Below are positions 15,875-22,553 of a stretch of DNA of 25,992 nt, one piece after another (within the stretch, counting starts at the first letter, position 1; the number at the start of each line of letters is the position of its first letter). Position numbers and translations under genes: made by a program. The notes beneath the pieces were generated by a model, which ran no database searches, was not told the DNA's origin, and saw only the letters and a program-made list of their open reading frames with translations. This DNA is from a virus: positions 1 to 25,992 of the IMG/VR virus record IMGVR_UViG_3300045286_000013; one strand, 5' to 3'.

Positions 15875-17722
15875 ATGTCTGGGGTCATATTACCTAACGG
15901 CAAGAACTACTTTGCAACGACGGAAGGACTCCCCCTCGTCGGTGGCAAGGTCTACACCTACGTCCCGGGGACCTCTACACCAAAGGACACCTATACGACC
16001 TATGCAGCCAGCGTAGCCAATACGAATCCAATCATCCTAGATACGCGAGGAGAAGCGGCGATCTATTGGACGGGTGATTATGACGTTGTACTCAAGGATG
16101 CCAATGATGTCGTGATTTGGGGGCCTGAGAGGCTCAACCAACCAGAGACCCTAGGCGTAGCGGATACGCTGCGAGCCGATCTTGCTTTGACGACACCGGG
16201 ATCTAAAGGCGCCGGCCTGATCGGGTATTCGGTGTCTAGCACGTATGTCGCTGGTACCGTCGGTGCAAAGCTCGCCCAGGTAATCAGCGTTTTTGACTAC
16301 ATGACGTCGGCGGAGATCGCAGACGTACAGAACGGGACGTTAGCGAAAGACGTCACTTCGGCCGTGCAGGCGGCAATGTCGGCAATGTCTGCCAGCGGAC
16401 ATTTGTCTCTGTACTTTCCGCCAGGCAATTACAAGATCACCAGCACGCTAATTCCTCCTACGGGTCTATTTGGTGCGCAGTTGATAGGTGCCGGTGGTTA
16501 CGACGGTGTTCGAGGTTTCTTCAATAGCGGGTTCAGGACCGTACTGACCTGGGCGGGGGCGACTTCAGCCACTACCGCAGTAGTCAAGTTCAATCAAGCT
16601 AGCGGTGTGGTGTGGAAGGGCATTTCCATCAACTGCGATTACAAGGCTGGCTATGGGTTGCAGTTCTACTCTAGCGTACAAGCAGGTTCCTCCGTCAAGA
16701 ACATCGTTGAGAACTGCACCATCGTCTACGCAAAAGCTGACGGGATCATTGTGGGCGAGGACGGTAACCCGACCGCCAACCCCGGTGATCGTCAGTTCTT
16801 TGGGAATGTCTTCAGGAACCTGACATTCACGGGGTGCGCCAGGTCAGGTATCCATATCAATGAATGGAACGCTGATCAACAGATGATGGACACCGTGATG
16901 GTGTACCTGGACGATGCTGTATCCCCTCAGAATACGCTGAATGCGTTCTGGTTCGATCACGGCGGTCAGCAAACAATGCTGTTGAACTGCCAGTCGGGGG
17001 GCATGACGGTTGTGGGAGGTGTCCCGAGTTCAGGATTTGCCATCAAAAACAAGGCAGTGGATTCCAGCCCATACTCAACAACGGGGGGCGCATTTGGTCT
17101 TACGGTCATTGGTTTCTGGCAGGAAGGCCAAGGAGGTCTTTATTACGGAGTCACTAGCACGACGTCTGGGAACCCGTTTACGTTCACGAATTGTCGGTCG
17201 TACACCGCAAACACTGCTAATAGGTCGGTCTACATCGACAAGGGCACCAGCCTACAAATTCCATACTCGTTCTGGAATTGTGTATTTTTCAGCGATGTAG
17301 AGGTAGCATCCAACACGTTCAACAAAGAATCTTTATTGTTTAGTAACTGTATCCAGGCATCAGGAAGGTTCCTGATTGACGATACAGGTACGAATGTCAC
17401 GCTTGATGGGGTCTATACCCTGTCATCCATCACGGGCGGCGGATTCAACGTGCCTAGATTCTGCAATTTGATGTTTGTCACGCTGACTTCTAACGTCGGT
17501 AACGGCATCTATATGATCGGTGTGACCAAGCAGAATGACGAAGTAACGATGGTCGTGAGCCAGAATGGCGTAGGTGGATACACGATCACTTGGGGGGCCA
17601 CGGGAGCGTTTTCATCGAAGCCAACCATTCCAGCCCCCAATGCAGCGGCCAGTTCCAAGAGTACCTACACGTTCCGGTCCGACGGATCGGTCTACTACCT
17701 GACGGCAGTAGTCAACACATAG
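15875..17722 (+). CDS. Tailspike, beta-helix pectate-lyase-like receptor-binding protein
   Basis: The 615-residue protein shares the adaptor of the previous gene (LPLVGGKVYTYVPGTSTPKDTY, NPIILDTRGEAAIYW, YDVVLKDANDVVIW; residues about 19-85). A linker and a segment VISVFDYMTSAEIADVQNG introduce the beta-helix, with LYFPPGNYKITSTL (about 181-194) matching the pectate-lyase 3 entry motif and VWKGISINCDYKAGYGLQF, FRNLTFTGCARSGIHINEW as helix coils. Such tailspikes often degrade capsule or O-antigen; candidate acidic residues (D, E) are present but no active site can be assigned with confidence. The C-terminal 80 residues form another beta domain. The start has only a weak GGATAA upstream. Confidence 0.85.
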   Translation: MSGVILPNGKNYFATTEGLPLVGGKVYTYVPGTSTPKDTYTTYAASVANTNPIILDTRGEAAIYWTGDYDVVLKDANDVVIWGPERLNQPETLGVADTLRADLALTTPGSKGAGLIGYSVSSTYVAGTVGAKLAQVISVFDYMTSAEIADVQNGTLAKDVTSAVQAAMSAMSASGHLSLYFPPGNYKITSTLIPPTGLFGAQLIGAGGYDGVRGFFNSGFRTVLTWAGATSATTAVVKFNQASGVVWKGISINCDYKAGYGLQFYSSVQAGSSVKNIVENCTIVYAKADGIIVGEDGNPTANPGDRQFFGNVFRNLTFTGCARSGIHINEWNADQQMMDTVMVYLDDAVSPQNTLNAFWFDHGGQQTMLLNCQSGGMTVVGGVPSSGFAIKNKAVDSSPYSTTGGAFGLTVIGFWQEGQGGLYYGVTSTTSGNPFTFTNCRSYTANTANRSVYIDKGTSLQIPYSFWNCVFFSDVEVASNTFNKESLLFSNCIQASGRFLIDDTGTNVTLDGVYTLSSITGGGFNVPRFCNLMFVTLTSNVGNGIYMIGVTKQNDEVTMVVSQNGVGGYTITWGATGAFSSKPTIPAPNAAASSKSTYTFRSDGSVYYLTAVVNT

Positions 17723-17766
17723 AACAGTGAATACGTCACACATTACAGTAGGCTAGGAACCATGAA

Positions 17767-18108
17767 ATGCCTGAAACTGACTTCATGGATACAGCCTCGG
17801 AGCACAGGACACTCAGTAAGCGCGAGTTTTGGTATCGCATCGCAGGAGTATCGTTCGCCCTGTGGTCTATCCTGCTCTCATTAGTAGCCTGGATCATCGG
17901 TAACGCCACGTTCAGCTTCATCGAGGAACAGAAACGGCAAGGAAGTGTCTTTCAGGAATACGTGAAGAACATGGAGCACCGGGTCACGATCATCGAGGAG
18001 AGGCAGAACATCGTGCTTCAGAATCTACAGTTCAACCGTGAAGTGAACGAAAAGCAGAACGAGCGTATCGGTGCGGTAGAACTCAAGATCGGAAACGGAA
18101 AGCACTGA
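17767..18108 (+). CDS. One-TM coiled-coil protein of the lysis cassette
   Basis: This 113-residue protein has one transmembrane segment, ALWSILLSLVAWIIGNATFSF (about residues 31-51), after a charged N terminus. It continues as a charged helical tail (FIEEQKRQG, MEHRVTIIEERQN, REVNEKQNERIGAVELK) with coiled-coil periodicity. It overlaps the two-TM holin by one base and is the first lysis gene, so an antiholin or accessory holin role is possible. The AGGAA site lies seven bases before ATG 17767. No catalytic motif. Not the same as XhlA, where the TM is C-terminal. Confidence 0.68.
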   Translation: MPETDFMDTASEHRTLSKREFWYRIAGVSFALWSILLSLVAWIIGNATFSFIEEQKRQGSVFQEYVKNMEHRVTIIEERQNIVLQNLQFNREVNEKQNERIGAVELKIGNGKH

Positions 18109-18362
18109 TGGACAAACTCAAGCGACTCGGTTTCATGCAGTCCCTGTTGGCGATTGCCGTAGTGGTTGCATTCTTCGGGTGTATCTGGCTGGTGATGCGA
18201 CAGGACGTCATGGCGAACATGCGCGACGCACTTCTGATCTTGATCGGAGCACTGGCAGCAGCTTTCGGGAACATCATCAATTACTACTTCGGATCGAGCA
18301 AGGGCAGTGCTGACAAGAATGAGCTACTGGCTGCGCGGGATTCTCAACTTCCGCCGGCCTGA
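18108..18362 (+). CDS. Two-TM (class II-like) holin
   Basis: The 84-residue protein has two hydrophobic segments, FMQSLLAIAVVVAFFGCIWLVM (about 9-30) and ALLILIGALAAAFGNIINYYF (about 41-61), joined by a short charged turn (RQDVMANMRD), and a hydrophilic C terminus. NIINYYFGSSKGSADKNELL is the typical end of a phage holin family in which the FGSS motif follows the second TM. The start overlaps the stop of the preceding gene (TGATG). It would form the inner-membrane holes that release the endolysin; the endolysin begins two bases after its stop. Confidence 0.82.
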   Translation: MDKLKRLGFMQSLLAIAVVVAFFGCIWLVMRQDVMANMRDALLILIGALAAAFGNIINYYFGSSKGSADKNELLAARDSQLPPA

Positions 18363-18363
18363 C

Positions 18364-18789
18364 GTGATTACACTCGAAGAATATTGGATGGGTAGAGACG
18401 CTACCTGTCCTACCGAGATGACGCCGGCCATCGAGACTAACGCCCAGCGCATGATCGCCCTAGCCCAGCAACTGCTCGACACGGCGGCGCTATTTGGCAT
18501 CATCACGCCCAAGAACCCGGCGACTGGTTCATTGCTTACAAGTGGCTGGCGTCCGCCGTCTTACAATTGCACCGTGCCCAACGCAGCGCCCAACAGCAAG
18601 CACATGACCGGACAAGCCATCGACCTGTATGACCCGGACGGGTTACTTGATGATTGGCTCCTGAGCGAGAAGGGTCAAGGCACCCTAGCCGCGATTGGTC
18701 TGTGGATGGAACACCCAGCCGCGACAAAATCATGGTCGCATGTGCAGAGCGTTCCCCCTAAATCAGGGCGCCGCTGCTTCTACCCTTAG
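18364..18789 (+). CDS. Endolysin, M15 peptidase family
   Basis: I chose GTG 18364, two bases after the holin stop, because the product then begins ITLEEYWMGRD, the usual start of phage M15 endolysins; in-frame ATGs at 18307 and 18319 would give a longer N terminus inside the holin gene. The 141-residue enzyme has TSGWRPPSYN (residues about 59-68), the metal-binding SKHMTGQAIDLYD (His80, Asp87 by this start) and SWSHVQ (His126), the third zinc ligand. This fits the D-Ala-type carboxypeptidase/L,D-endopeptidase M15 family that cuts peptide cross-links of peptidoglycan. There is no signal peptide, so export depends on the holin. Confidence 0.88.
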   Translation: MITLEEYWMGRDATCPTEMTPAIETNAQRMIALAQQLLDTAALFGIITPKNPATGSLLTSGWRPPSYNCTVPNAAPNSKHMTGQAIDLYDPDGLLDDWLLSEKGQGTLAAIGLWMEHPAATKSWSHVQSVPPKSGRRCFYP

Positions 18790-18797
18790 GAGAAACC

Positions 18798-19040
18798 ATG
18801 ACTGAATTCGCCGTTATCGCTGTCCTGATTGCTTTAGCCGTGGGGGCTCTGATCGGTAACTGGTACGCCAGGTTTCGGGCGACACTGGAGACTCGTCTTA
18901 TTCAGACGGCCACGAAGGCGCTCAACGAACTTGCGCACCTTGACCTCGACGCCTCGCTCACCAGCCAAGCCGCCCAACAAGCGGCGGTCAGGAAAGCAGC
19001 GGTTGAAGCGTTGAAGGCGCAGGCAGCGGCCTTGCAATAA
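18798..19040 (+). CDS. Small membrane protein of the lysis cassette
   Basis: The 80-residue protein has one N-terminal membrane segment, FAVIAVLIALAVGALIGNWYA (about residues 4-24), and an Ala/Gln-rich amphipathic helical tail (TATKALNELAHL, SLTSQAAQQAAVRKAAVEAL). A strong TAGGAG site lies six bases before ATG 18798, so it is independently translated and probably abundant. Its stop lies one base before the GTG start of Rz. It might be a second holin, a pinholin or a phage-specific spanin helper. It is the third membrane protein in a short cassette. Confidence 0.7.
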   Translation: MTEFAVIAVLIALAVGALIGNWYARFRATLETRLIQTATKALNELAHLDLDASLTSQAAQQAAVRKAAVEALKAQAAALQ

Positions 19041-19041
19041 T

Positions 19042-19512
19042 GTGGAAGCCAGACTTATCGCACTGGTGGCACTCATTCTGGGTGTGGGCCTCGGGCTCGC
19101 CGCGTTCGTCAAGTACGAGCGCAACCTCGGAGCAGCCTCAGTCCAGCAGCGATGGGACGCCGAGCGTGCCGCCGTCGCCAGCGCCCAGAGTGCCGAAGCT
19201 GCACGGCAAGTCGCCGCGCAAGCGGAAGTAGCTCGCCTAGCCCAGCAAGCGAGGGACCATGCGCAGGCTGATGCCGATTCTGCTAAGTCTGCCGCTGATC
19301 GGCTCCGGGTGCGGTACTCCCAGCTCCTCGCTAGTTGTGGTGCGTCCGCCGCCGCTTCCAGCCCAGGCGCAGCAGCCAGTAGTCCCGAAGGAATGCTTGC
19401 CAACGTGTTCGGGCAAGTTACAGAGCTTGCTCGACGCTATGCTCAAATCGCCGATGAGCGCGGGATCGCCGGGCACGCCTGCGAGCGGGCCTACGAAGCC
19501 CTAGTCAAGTGA
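19042..19512 (+). CDS. Rz: Inner-membrane spanin (Rz-like, DUF2514-type)
   Basis: The 156-residue product begins at GTG 19042 with a membrane anchor, LIALVALILGVGLGLAAFV (about residues 5-23), followed by a periplasmic Ala/Gln/Glu-rich coiled coil (residues about 30-105). It ends with ELARRYAQIADERGIAGHACERAYEALV, a motif seen in phage Rz/DUF2514 proteins. An embedded second reading frame at 19259 encodes the lipoprotein partner Rz1. Together they would link inner and outer membranes and fuse them at lysis. The spacing to the previous gene is one base. Confidence 0.85.
   Translation: MEARLIALVALILGVGLGLAAFVKYERNLGAASVQQRWDAERAAVASAQSAEAARQVAAQAEVARLAQQARDHAQADADSAKSAADRLRVRYSQLLASCGASAAASSPGAAASSPEGMLANVFGQVTELARRYAQIADERGIAGHACERAYEALVK
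19259..19504 (+). CDS. Rz1: Outer-membrane spanin lipoprotein (Rz1-like), embedded in Rz
   Basis: This 81-residue frame lies wholly inside Rz in another reading frame. It has a short signal peptide (MRRLMPILLSLPLIGSGC) with a Cys at residue 18 in a lipobox-like context (IGSGC, slightly atypical at -3), then a Pro-rich stretch RPPPLPAQAQQPVVPKECL, the usual feature of Rz1 proteins. GAGGGA sits five bases before the ATG. Nested Rz1 is well known in lambda and relatives. It ends eight bases before the Rz stop. Confidence 0.82.
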   Translation: MRRLMPILLSLPLIGSGCGTPSSSLVVVRPPPLPAQAQQPVVPKECLPTCSGKLQSLLDAMLKSPMSAGSPGTPASGPTKP

Positions 19513-19796
19513 ACATCCTCGACCTGTTCCTATTACCCGCCAACCGTACAATCCTGTATGAAATCCTCGACAACCAAAGGAAAATCATGAGCGCACTTAC
19601 CGACCTTCAAGCCGCCGTTGCTGCGGAAGATACCGTCATCGCTTCGGCGATCACCCTGCTCAACGGGCTCAAGGCTCAACTCGACGCTGCGATCGCCTCG
19701 GGTGATCCTGCGGCTTTGACTGCTCTATCGGCTGACATCGCTGGTCAGACTGCGGCTCTGGCTGCGGCTGTGACTGCGAATACGCCGGCTGCGTGA
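19509..19796 (+). CDS. Small coiled-coil protein after the spanins
   Basis: A GTG start at 19509 overlaps the Rz stop as GTGA; the 95-residue product begins NILDLFLLPANRTILYEILDNQRKI, then an Ala-rich helical part (SALTDLQAAVAAEDTVIASA). An internal ATG at 19587 with AAAGGA six bases upstream gives a 69-residue version and may be the main start. Both could be made from the same message. The Ala/Asp/Leu composition resembles phage structural or phasin-like coiled coils. Function unknown. Confidence 0.62.
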   Translation: MNILDLFLLPANRTILYEILDNQRKIMSALTDLQAAVAAEDTVIASAITLLNGLKAQLDAAIASGDPAALTALSADIAGQTAALAAAVTANTPAA

Positions 19797-20140
19797 AACT
19801 AGCGCTACTCCTCGCCCTTGCGCTTCCCGCTTATGCGGGCGGCCACGGCATGGGCCACGGTGGCCACGGCAAAGGCGATCACGGCCATGCCGATCACGGC
19901 CATGTCGGCAGCCACGGCAGCCCAGGACCAAGCCCAGCGGCAGGCCCTGGTCACAGCGTGGGGCCTAGCGATCGGGGGCCATCTCGTGGGCTCGTGCATG
20001 GCGACAGTGTAGACCGTGCAAAGGCTCAGTTGGTCAGCAACCAGCCGGCAGTGTGCCCGAGTCCACCTGTCGCGCGTGTCGATAGGGTCAAGAAGCCCGT
20101 CAAGAAAAAGGTCGTCAGGAAGCATCTGACTTGCTCCTGA
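19793..20140 (+). CDS. Secreted His/Gly-rich small protein
   Basis: A GTG start overlaps the previous stop as GTGA. The 115-residue frame begins with a clear signal peptide, MKLALLLALALPAYA, probably cut before GG. Residues 16-45 carry eight His, mostly in GH or DHGH contexts (GGHGMGHGGHGKGDHGH and so on), encoded by a GGCCAC/GGCCAT near-repeat. A Pro/Ser region and a Lys/Arg-rich C terminus (VKKPVKKKVVRKHLTC) follow. A metal-binding or peptidoglycan/LPS-interacting exported protein is a guess. Nearly all of it is opposed by the minus-strand frame 19805-20179, so one of the two may be a shadow; signal peptide and coupling argue for this one. Confidence 0.55.
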   Translation: MKLALLLALALPAYAGGHGMGHGGHGKGDHGHADHGHVGSHGSPGPSPAAGPGHSVGPSDRGPSRGLVHGDSVDRAKAQLVSNQPAVCPSPPVARVDRVKKPVKKKVVRKHLTCS

Positions 20141-20179
20141 TTGCGCGCTAGACGGTGCTGGCGAATCGCTTTCGGTCAC
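19805..20179 (-). CDS. Possible last gene of the minus-strand operon, antisense to the His/Gly gene
   Basis: The 124-residue frame starts with GTG overlapping the preceding stop as GTGA, exactly the coupling used elsewhere in this operon. An internal ATG at about 20125 has GGAGCAAG upstream, the same element that precedes other genes of the operon. The sequence has acidic ends and a hydrophobic C-terminal stretch WAAVAADMAVIGMAVIAFAV that could span a membrane, but this stretch is the antisense of the GGCCAY repeat of the gene at 19793. It is not recognised as a known family. Either this or the plus-strand frame, or both, may be real. Confidence 0.35.
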   Translation of the reverse strand: MTESDSPAPSSAQSGASQMLPDDLFLDGLLDPIDTRDRWTRAHCRLVADQLSLCTVYTVAMHEPTRWPPIARPHAVTRACRWAWSWAAVAADMAVIGMAVIAFAVATVAHAVAARISGKRKGEE

Positions 20180-20505
20180 GTCTTCCTCGCTTTGTCAATG
20201 GCAGCGTCAATTTCGTGCGTAAATCTGACGTTAGGGCGTTTCCCAAGCGGGATCCACGTTTCATCGCCAACGTCCCGAAGCCACCGATACCGCCCCGCAT
20301 CCTTGCGCAGCTCCTCGTTCTCGGCGCGCAAGCTATCCAGAGCCTGCTTGTCAATGGCTGCGTTTAGAGAAAGACGCGCGTTCTCGGCGCGTAGGCGCTC
20401 GATCTCGTCGGCGGCTTCACGCAGGTCTACCGCGATTTGTCGCTGCTCGTCAATTGTCCTGTCGGGCGGGTTATAGCCGCGTAGTCTCTGAATCAGCTCA
20501 CTCAT
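20176..20505 (-). CDS. Coiled-coil phage protein with YRWLRD motif
   Basis: The 109-residue product is helical and rich in Glu, Arg, Leu and Ala, with heptad-like spacing (RLRAENARLSLNAAIDKQ, SLRAENEELRKDAGRY). It ends in YRWLRDVGDETWIPLGK, a motif found in many small early phage proteins. The start ATG overlaps the stop of the upstream HNH gene as ATGA with GGAGCAAG ahead. No catalytic or DNA-binding motif is seen. Likely a homo-oligomeric accessory protein; function unknown. Confidence 0.72.
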   Translation of the reverse strand: MSELIQRLRGYNPPDRTIDEQRQIAVDLREAADEIERLRAENARLSLNAAIDKQALDSLRAENEELRKDAGRYRWLRDVGDETWIPLGKRPNVRFTHEIDAAIDKARKT

Positions 20506-20780
20506 GCTTGCTCCATCAATCGTTTGATCGTGATATTGAGCGCGCTCAACTCATCGAGTTTGCGTAGTTTCCATACTCTGCGCTGACCATGCCAGCCATT
20601 GAACGCCCCACGGTGACACTCTGGGCATAGGGCAATAACCGTGTATGGCTGGTCCTGCTTGATATGGTGCGCCTCGCCTTGGGCAAAAACGCCGCATACC
20701 GAGCACGGCAAAGACTTGACCCGCTCAAGGTGGGCGCGCTCGGCTTTGGTGTAGGACTGGTTCATAGCATTAACGGTCAT
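20502..20780 (-). CDS. HNH/Ref-like (DUF968-type) nuclease
   Basis: The 92-residue product (start MTVNAMNQ, overlapping the upstream stop by 11 bases; a second Met is five codons in) has paired zinc ligands CSVCG (about 26-30) and CPECHRG (52-58) with an intervening AHHI (37-40) and later GWHGQRR (62-68). This is the layout of the small HNH family that includes the P1 Ref-type RecA-dependent nucleases and DUF968 proteins. An upstream extended frame to 20867 would overlap the previous gene by about 100 bases and is not preferred. In the same operon as the annealing protein, it suggests a recombination role. Confidence 0.72.
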   Translation of the reverse strand: MTVNAMNQSYTKAERAHLERVKSLPCSVCGVFAQGEAHHIKQDQPYTVIALCPECHRGAFNGWHGQRRVWKLRKLDELSALNITIKRLMEQA

Positions 20781-20985
20781 TCTTTTGGCAAAGTATAGTC
20801 CAAAGTTTTTCCGCGAGTTCTCGATGAGCGCGCTCCTCAGCCATATGAGAAGTAATGTCGGCGACATGGCCTGAGACCTTTAATATGCCGCGCATTTGGC
20901 CAATGGCGTGCATCAGTGCCGTGGCGCTTTCCACAGTGATATCTTGTTCCAAAACTACTGTGAGTGTGTGATATGTGTCGCTCAT
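20770..20985 (-). CDS. Conserved small early phage protein
   Basis: The 71-residue protein, SDTYHTLTVVLEQDITV then ALMHAIGQMRGILKVSGHV and SHMAEERAHRELAEKLW, has the beta-hairpin/helix pattern of a small family that occurs widely in phage early regions near recombination genes. I recall the family but no assigned function. The start overlaps the upstream stop as ATGA with AGGG upstream; the stop overlaps the start of the HNH gene. Confidence 0.7.
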   Translation of the reverse strand: MSDTYHTLTVVLEQDITVESATALMHAIGQMRGILKVSGHVADITSHMAEERAHRELAEKLWTILCQKNDR

Positions 20986-21314
20986 CGCGTAGCCCTGTCC
21001 GTAGCCCGATTAGACGCTTCCTGAGAGCGCCACACTTCGACCGCAGCCTCGTAGGTCACCATGCGCCACTTCAAGGTCTCCTCCTCCTCCACCGCGACCC
21101 GGAGCGCCTTCAAGTGCTCCAGATATTGTGGATCGGCGTAAGCCTCCCTCTCTTGGGCTACGGCAGATTGTTCTTTGCAGGCTTTCATCAGTAGAGCCTT
21201 GAGCGACTTGCGGTATTCCTCAAGATACACACGCTCGGATTTCGCTTTCGCTAGAGCTGGGGAAGTCTTCCACATCTGCTCGATGGCGGCTTGGGGGTCG
21301 ATTGGCTTTACCAC
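20982..21314 (-). CDS. Conserved helical phage protein
   Basis: The start is GTG at 21314, seven bases inside the upstream gene; no strong ribosome-binding site is visible, so coupling is likely. The 110-residue product is helical and charged (AKAKSERVYLEEYRKSLKALL). ADPQYLEHLKALRVAVEEEE and the end EVWRSQEASNRATD match a widespread small protein found in phage early operons near single-strand annealing proteins. No enzymatic motif is seen. It may be a structural partner of the recombination module; this is inference from position. Confidence 0.7.
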   Translation of the reverse strand: MVKPIDPQAAIEQMWKTSPALAKAKSERVYLEEYRKSLKALLMKACKEQSAVAQEREAYADPQYLEHLKALRVAVEEEETLKWRMVTYEAAVEVWRSQEASNRATDRATR

Positions 21315-21631
21315 GGCAAATCGCTATCGTCGGTTGGCGGCTCAGACTGACCTCTTGCTTTGCGTTCCGAGAGAGTCTTCGGCATCTTTTCGATCTCGGC
21401 GAGGATCGCGGCTTGGAAAGCCTCGCTCGCCTTGCAGTGGTTCCACCATTTTCCATCGTCAGACTTACGGGCAGGGAAACTCACCCACGGGCCTTTGCTG
21501 CCGCCCATCAGTTTGCAGCCAAAGATGGTCAAGAATGGTTCGGGGCCGTTCGCCAACTGAAGGTTGAAGCTCTTAACCTCGTTGCCATTTGGCAGGAAAC
21601 GAGTCTCGAAGCGGTCAATGATGATTTTCAT
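21308..21631 (-). CDS. SSB-like phage protein
   Basis: The chosen ATG at 21631 follows AGGAGCAAGA, a strong site; the longer frame (10 residues more) has no such site and overlaps the previous gene. The 107-residue protein has beta-strands suggesting an OB-like fold (IIIDRFETRFLPNGNEV, SFNLQLANG, FLTIFGCKLMGG, PWVSFPARKS) and an acidic tail ending DDSDLPW, resembling the C-terminal tip of single-stranded DNA-binding proteins. It lies close to the annealing protein, as in other phage recombination modules. SSB identity is inferred; it does not show classical SSB spacing. Confidence 0.6.
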   Translation of the reverse strand: MKIIIDRFETRFLPNGNEVKSFNLQLANGPEPFLTIFGCKLMGGSKGPWVSFPARKSDDGKWWNHCKASEAFQAAILAEIEKMPKTLSERKARGQSEPPTDDSDLPW

Positions 21632-21882
21632 TCTTGCTCCTGTTGAGAATATGCGACCCATACTGCTTTGCCGCCGGTAGGCTCCATTTCATCCCAATGC
21701 GCCCTGTAATATGCCTGCCCCGCTGGAGTTTCGCGATCATCGCCAAGCCCTTGCACATATCCTTGAGCTCCGAAAGCCTTCGGCTCGCTCACAATAAATA
21801 GGCATCCTGCGAAAGCCTTGTTTCGTGTGTCGAACGGGCTAAGTTGCATGATGTCTCCCTGCTCTAATGTGCTCTTGTTCAT
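21628..21882 (-). CDS. Small conserved phage protein
   Basis: The 84-residue protein starts by ATGA overlap with AAGGAA upstream; an internal ATG at 21849 with GGGAG upstream is an alternative start. The recognisable part is LSPFDTRNKAFAGCLFIVSEPKAFGAQGYVQGL, followed by an aromatic-rich AYYRAHWDEMEPTGGKAVWVAY, which looks like a small beta domain. No catalytic motif is seen. It is common in phage early operons; function unknown. The C-terminal QQEQE doubles as the ribosome-binding site for the next gene. Confidence 0.7.
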   Translation of the reverse strand: MNKSTLEQGDIMQLSPFDTRNKAFAGCLFIVSEPKAFGAQGYVQGLGDDRETPAGQAYYRAHWDEMEPTGGKAVWVAYSQQEQE

Positions 21883-22532
21883 GCGGGTTCCTTCTGTGCT
21901 GCCTTGATAGCGGCGCGTGTTTTAGAGTCAAGTAGATAGAACAAGCCAGCCTCGATGTCTTGGCGCATCTCAGGATCGTAGTTGTCGATGACCCACTGAT
22001 AACGCTCCATCACCGTGCCGATCTCGGGCATGGCTGCGGCGATCTTCGGGGCAGCTTTGCGGAGCAGTGTCTGTATCTCAGGCTGTAGGTTCTTGAAGGC
22101 TTCCTCGGTCGGGCTAACGGTGAAGTCCTTGGAAATGCCGTTTTCCTTCGACTCCTCGCCTTCCGGAAAGTCCTCGCCCGCGTAGATATACAAGCCCAGC
22201 CCGTGCATGGCGATAGCCTTTGCCAGGCATCGCATGATGGCTGTATTAATGGCGAAAGCGTCGGGGTTCTTGATGGCTTTGTTGCGGTAATCCATGACCG
22301 GAAGAATGGCGCTCTTGTGCTTGTCCTTGATAAACACGCTGACACGCACGATGGCTGTGCCGTCAGGCAGGAAGCAGCAAGGAAGCAGACCGGGGCCGTA
22401 TTCGTTGGCCGACCATTGCGCGTCCGGGTCGATCTTGAGCACTTCAGCCCACGCCCAAGCCCATGAAAGGTATGTGAGCCCGTTTTTCTTTTCGATGTGA
22501 TCGTTGACGTTGATATTCAGTAGGTCAGTCAT
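21879..22532 (-). CDS. Single-strand annealing recombinase, DUF1071/Sak3 type
   Basis: ATG 22532 follows AGGAAG and gives a 217-residue protein; a longer in-frame extension to 22724 reads through the gap and is not preferred. The core GLTYLSWAWAWAEVLKIDP (about 18-36), VMDYRNKAIKNP and FAINTAIMRCLAKAIAMHGLG (about 93-113) with LYIYAGEDFP following is the DUF1071 signature, a Rad52-like group including the Sak3-type phage recombinases. The C-terminal half is helical. It would coat and anneal single-stranded DNA during phage recombination or replication. The neighbouring SSB-like and HNH genes complete a plausible module. Confidence 0.82.
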   Translation of the reverse strand: MTDLLNINVNDHIEKKNGLTYLSWAWAWAEVLKIDPDAQWSANEYGPGLLPCCFLPDGTAIVRVSVFIKDKHKSAILPVMDYRNKAIKNPDAFAINTAIMRCLAKAIAMHGLGLYIYAGEDFPEGEESKENGISKDFTVSPTEEAFKNLQPEIQTLLRKAAPKIAAAMPEIGTVMERYQWVIDNYDPEMRQDIEAGLFYLLDSKTRAAIKAAQKEPA

Positions 22533-22553
22533 TGTTTCTTCCTGGTGTTGTTC

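Noticed and set aside
18307-18363. Longer start for the endolysin
   Set aside because: The added residues lie in the holin gene and do not match the M15 endolysin start; GTG 18364 gives the usual ITLEEYWMGRD beginning.
20141-20175. Bidirectional terminator between converging operons
   Set aside because: No GC-rich hairpin followed by a T run on either strand was seen; termination may be Rho-dependent or lie elsewhere.
20781-20867. Longer start for the HNH gene
   Set aside because: It would overlap the well-conserved upstream gene by about 100 bases; coupling at the stop of that gene explains the start at 20780.
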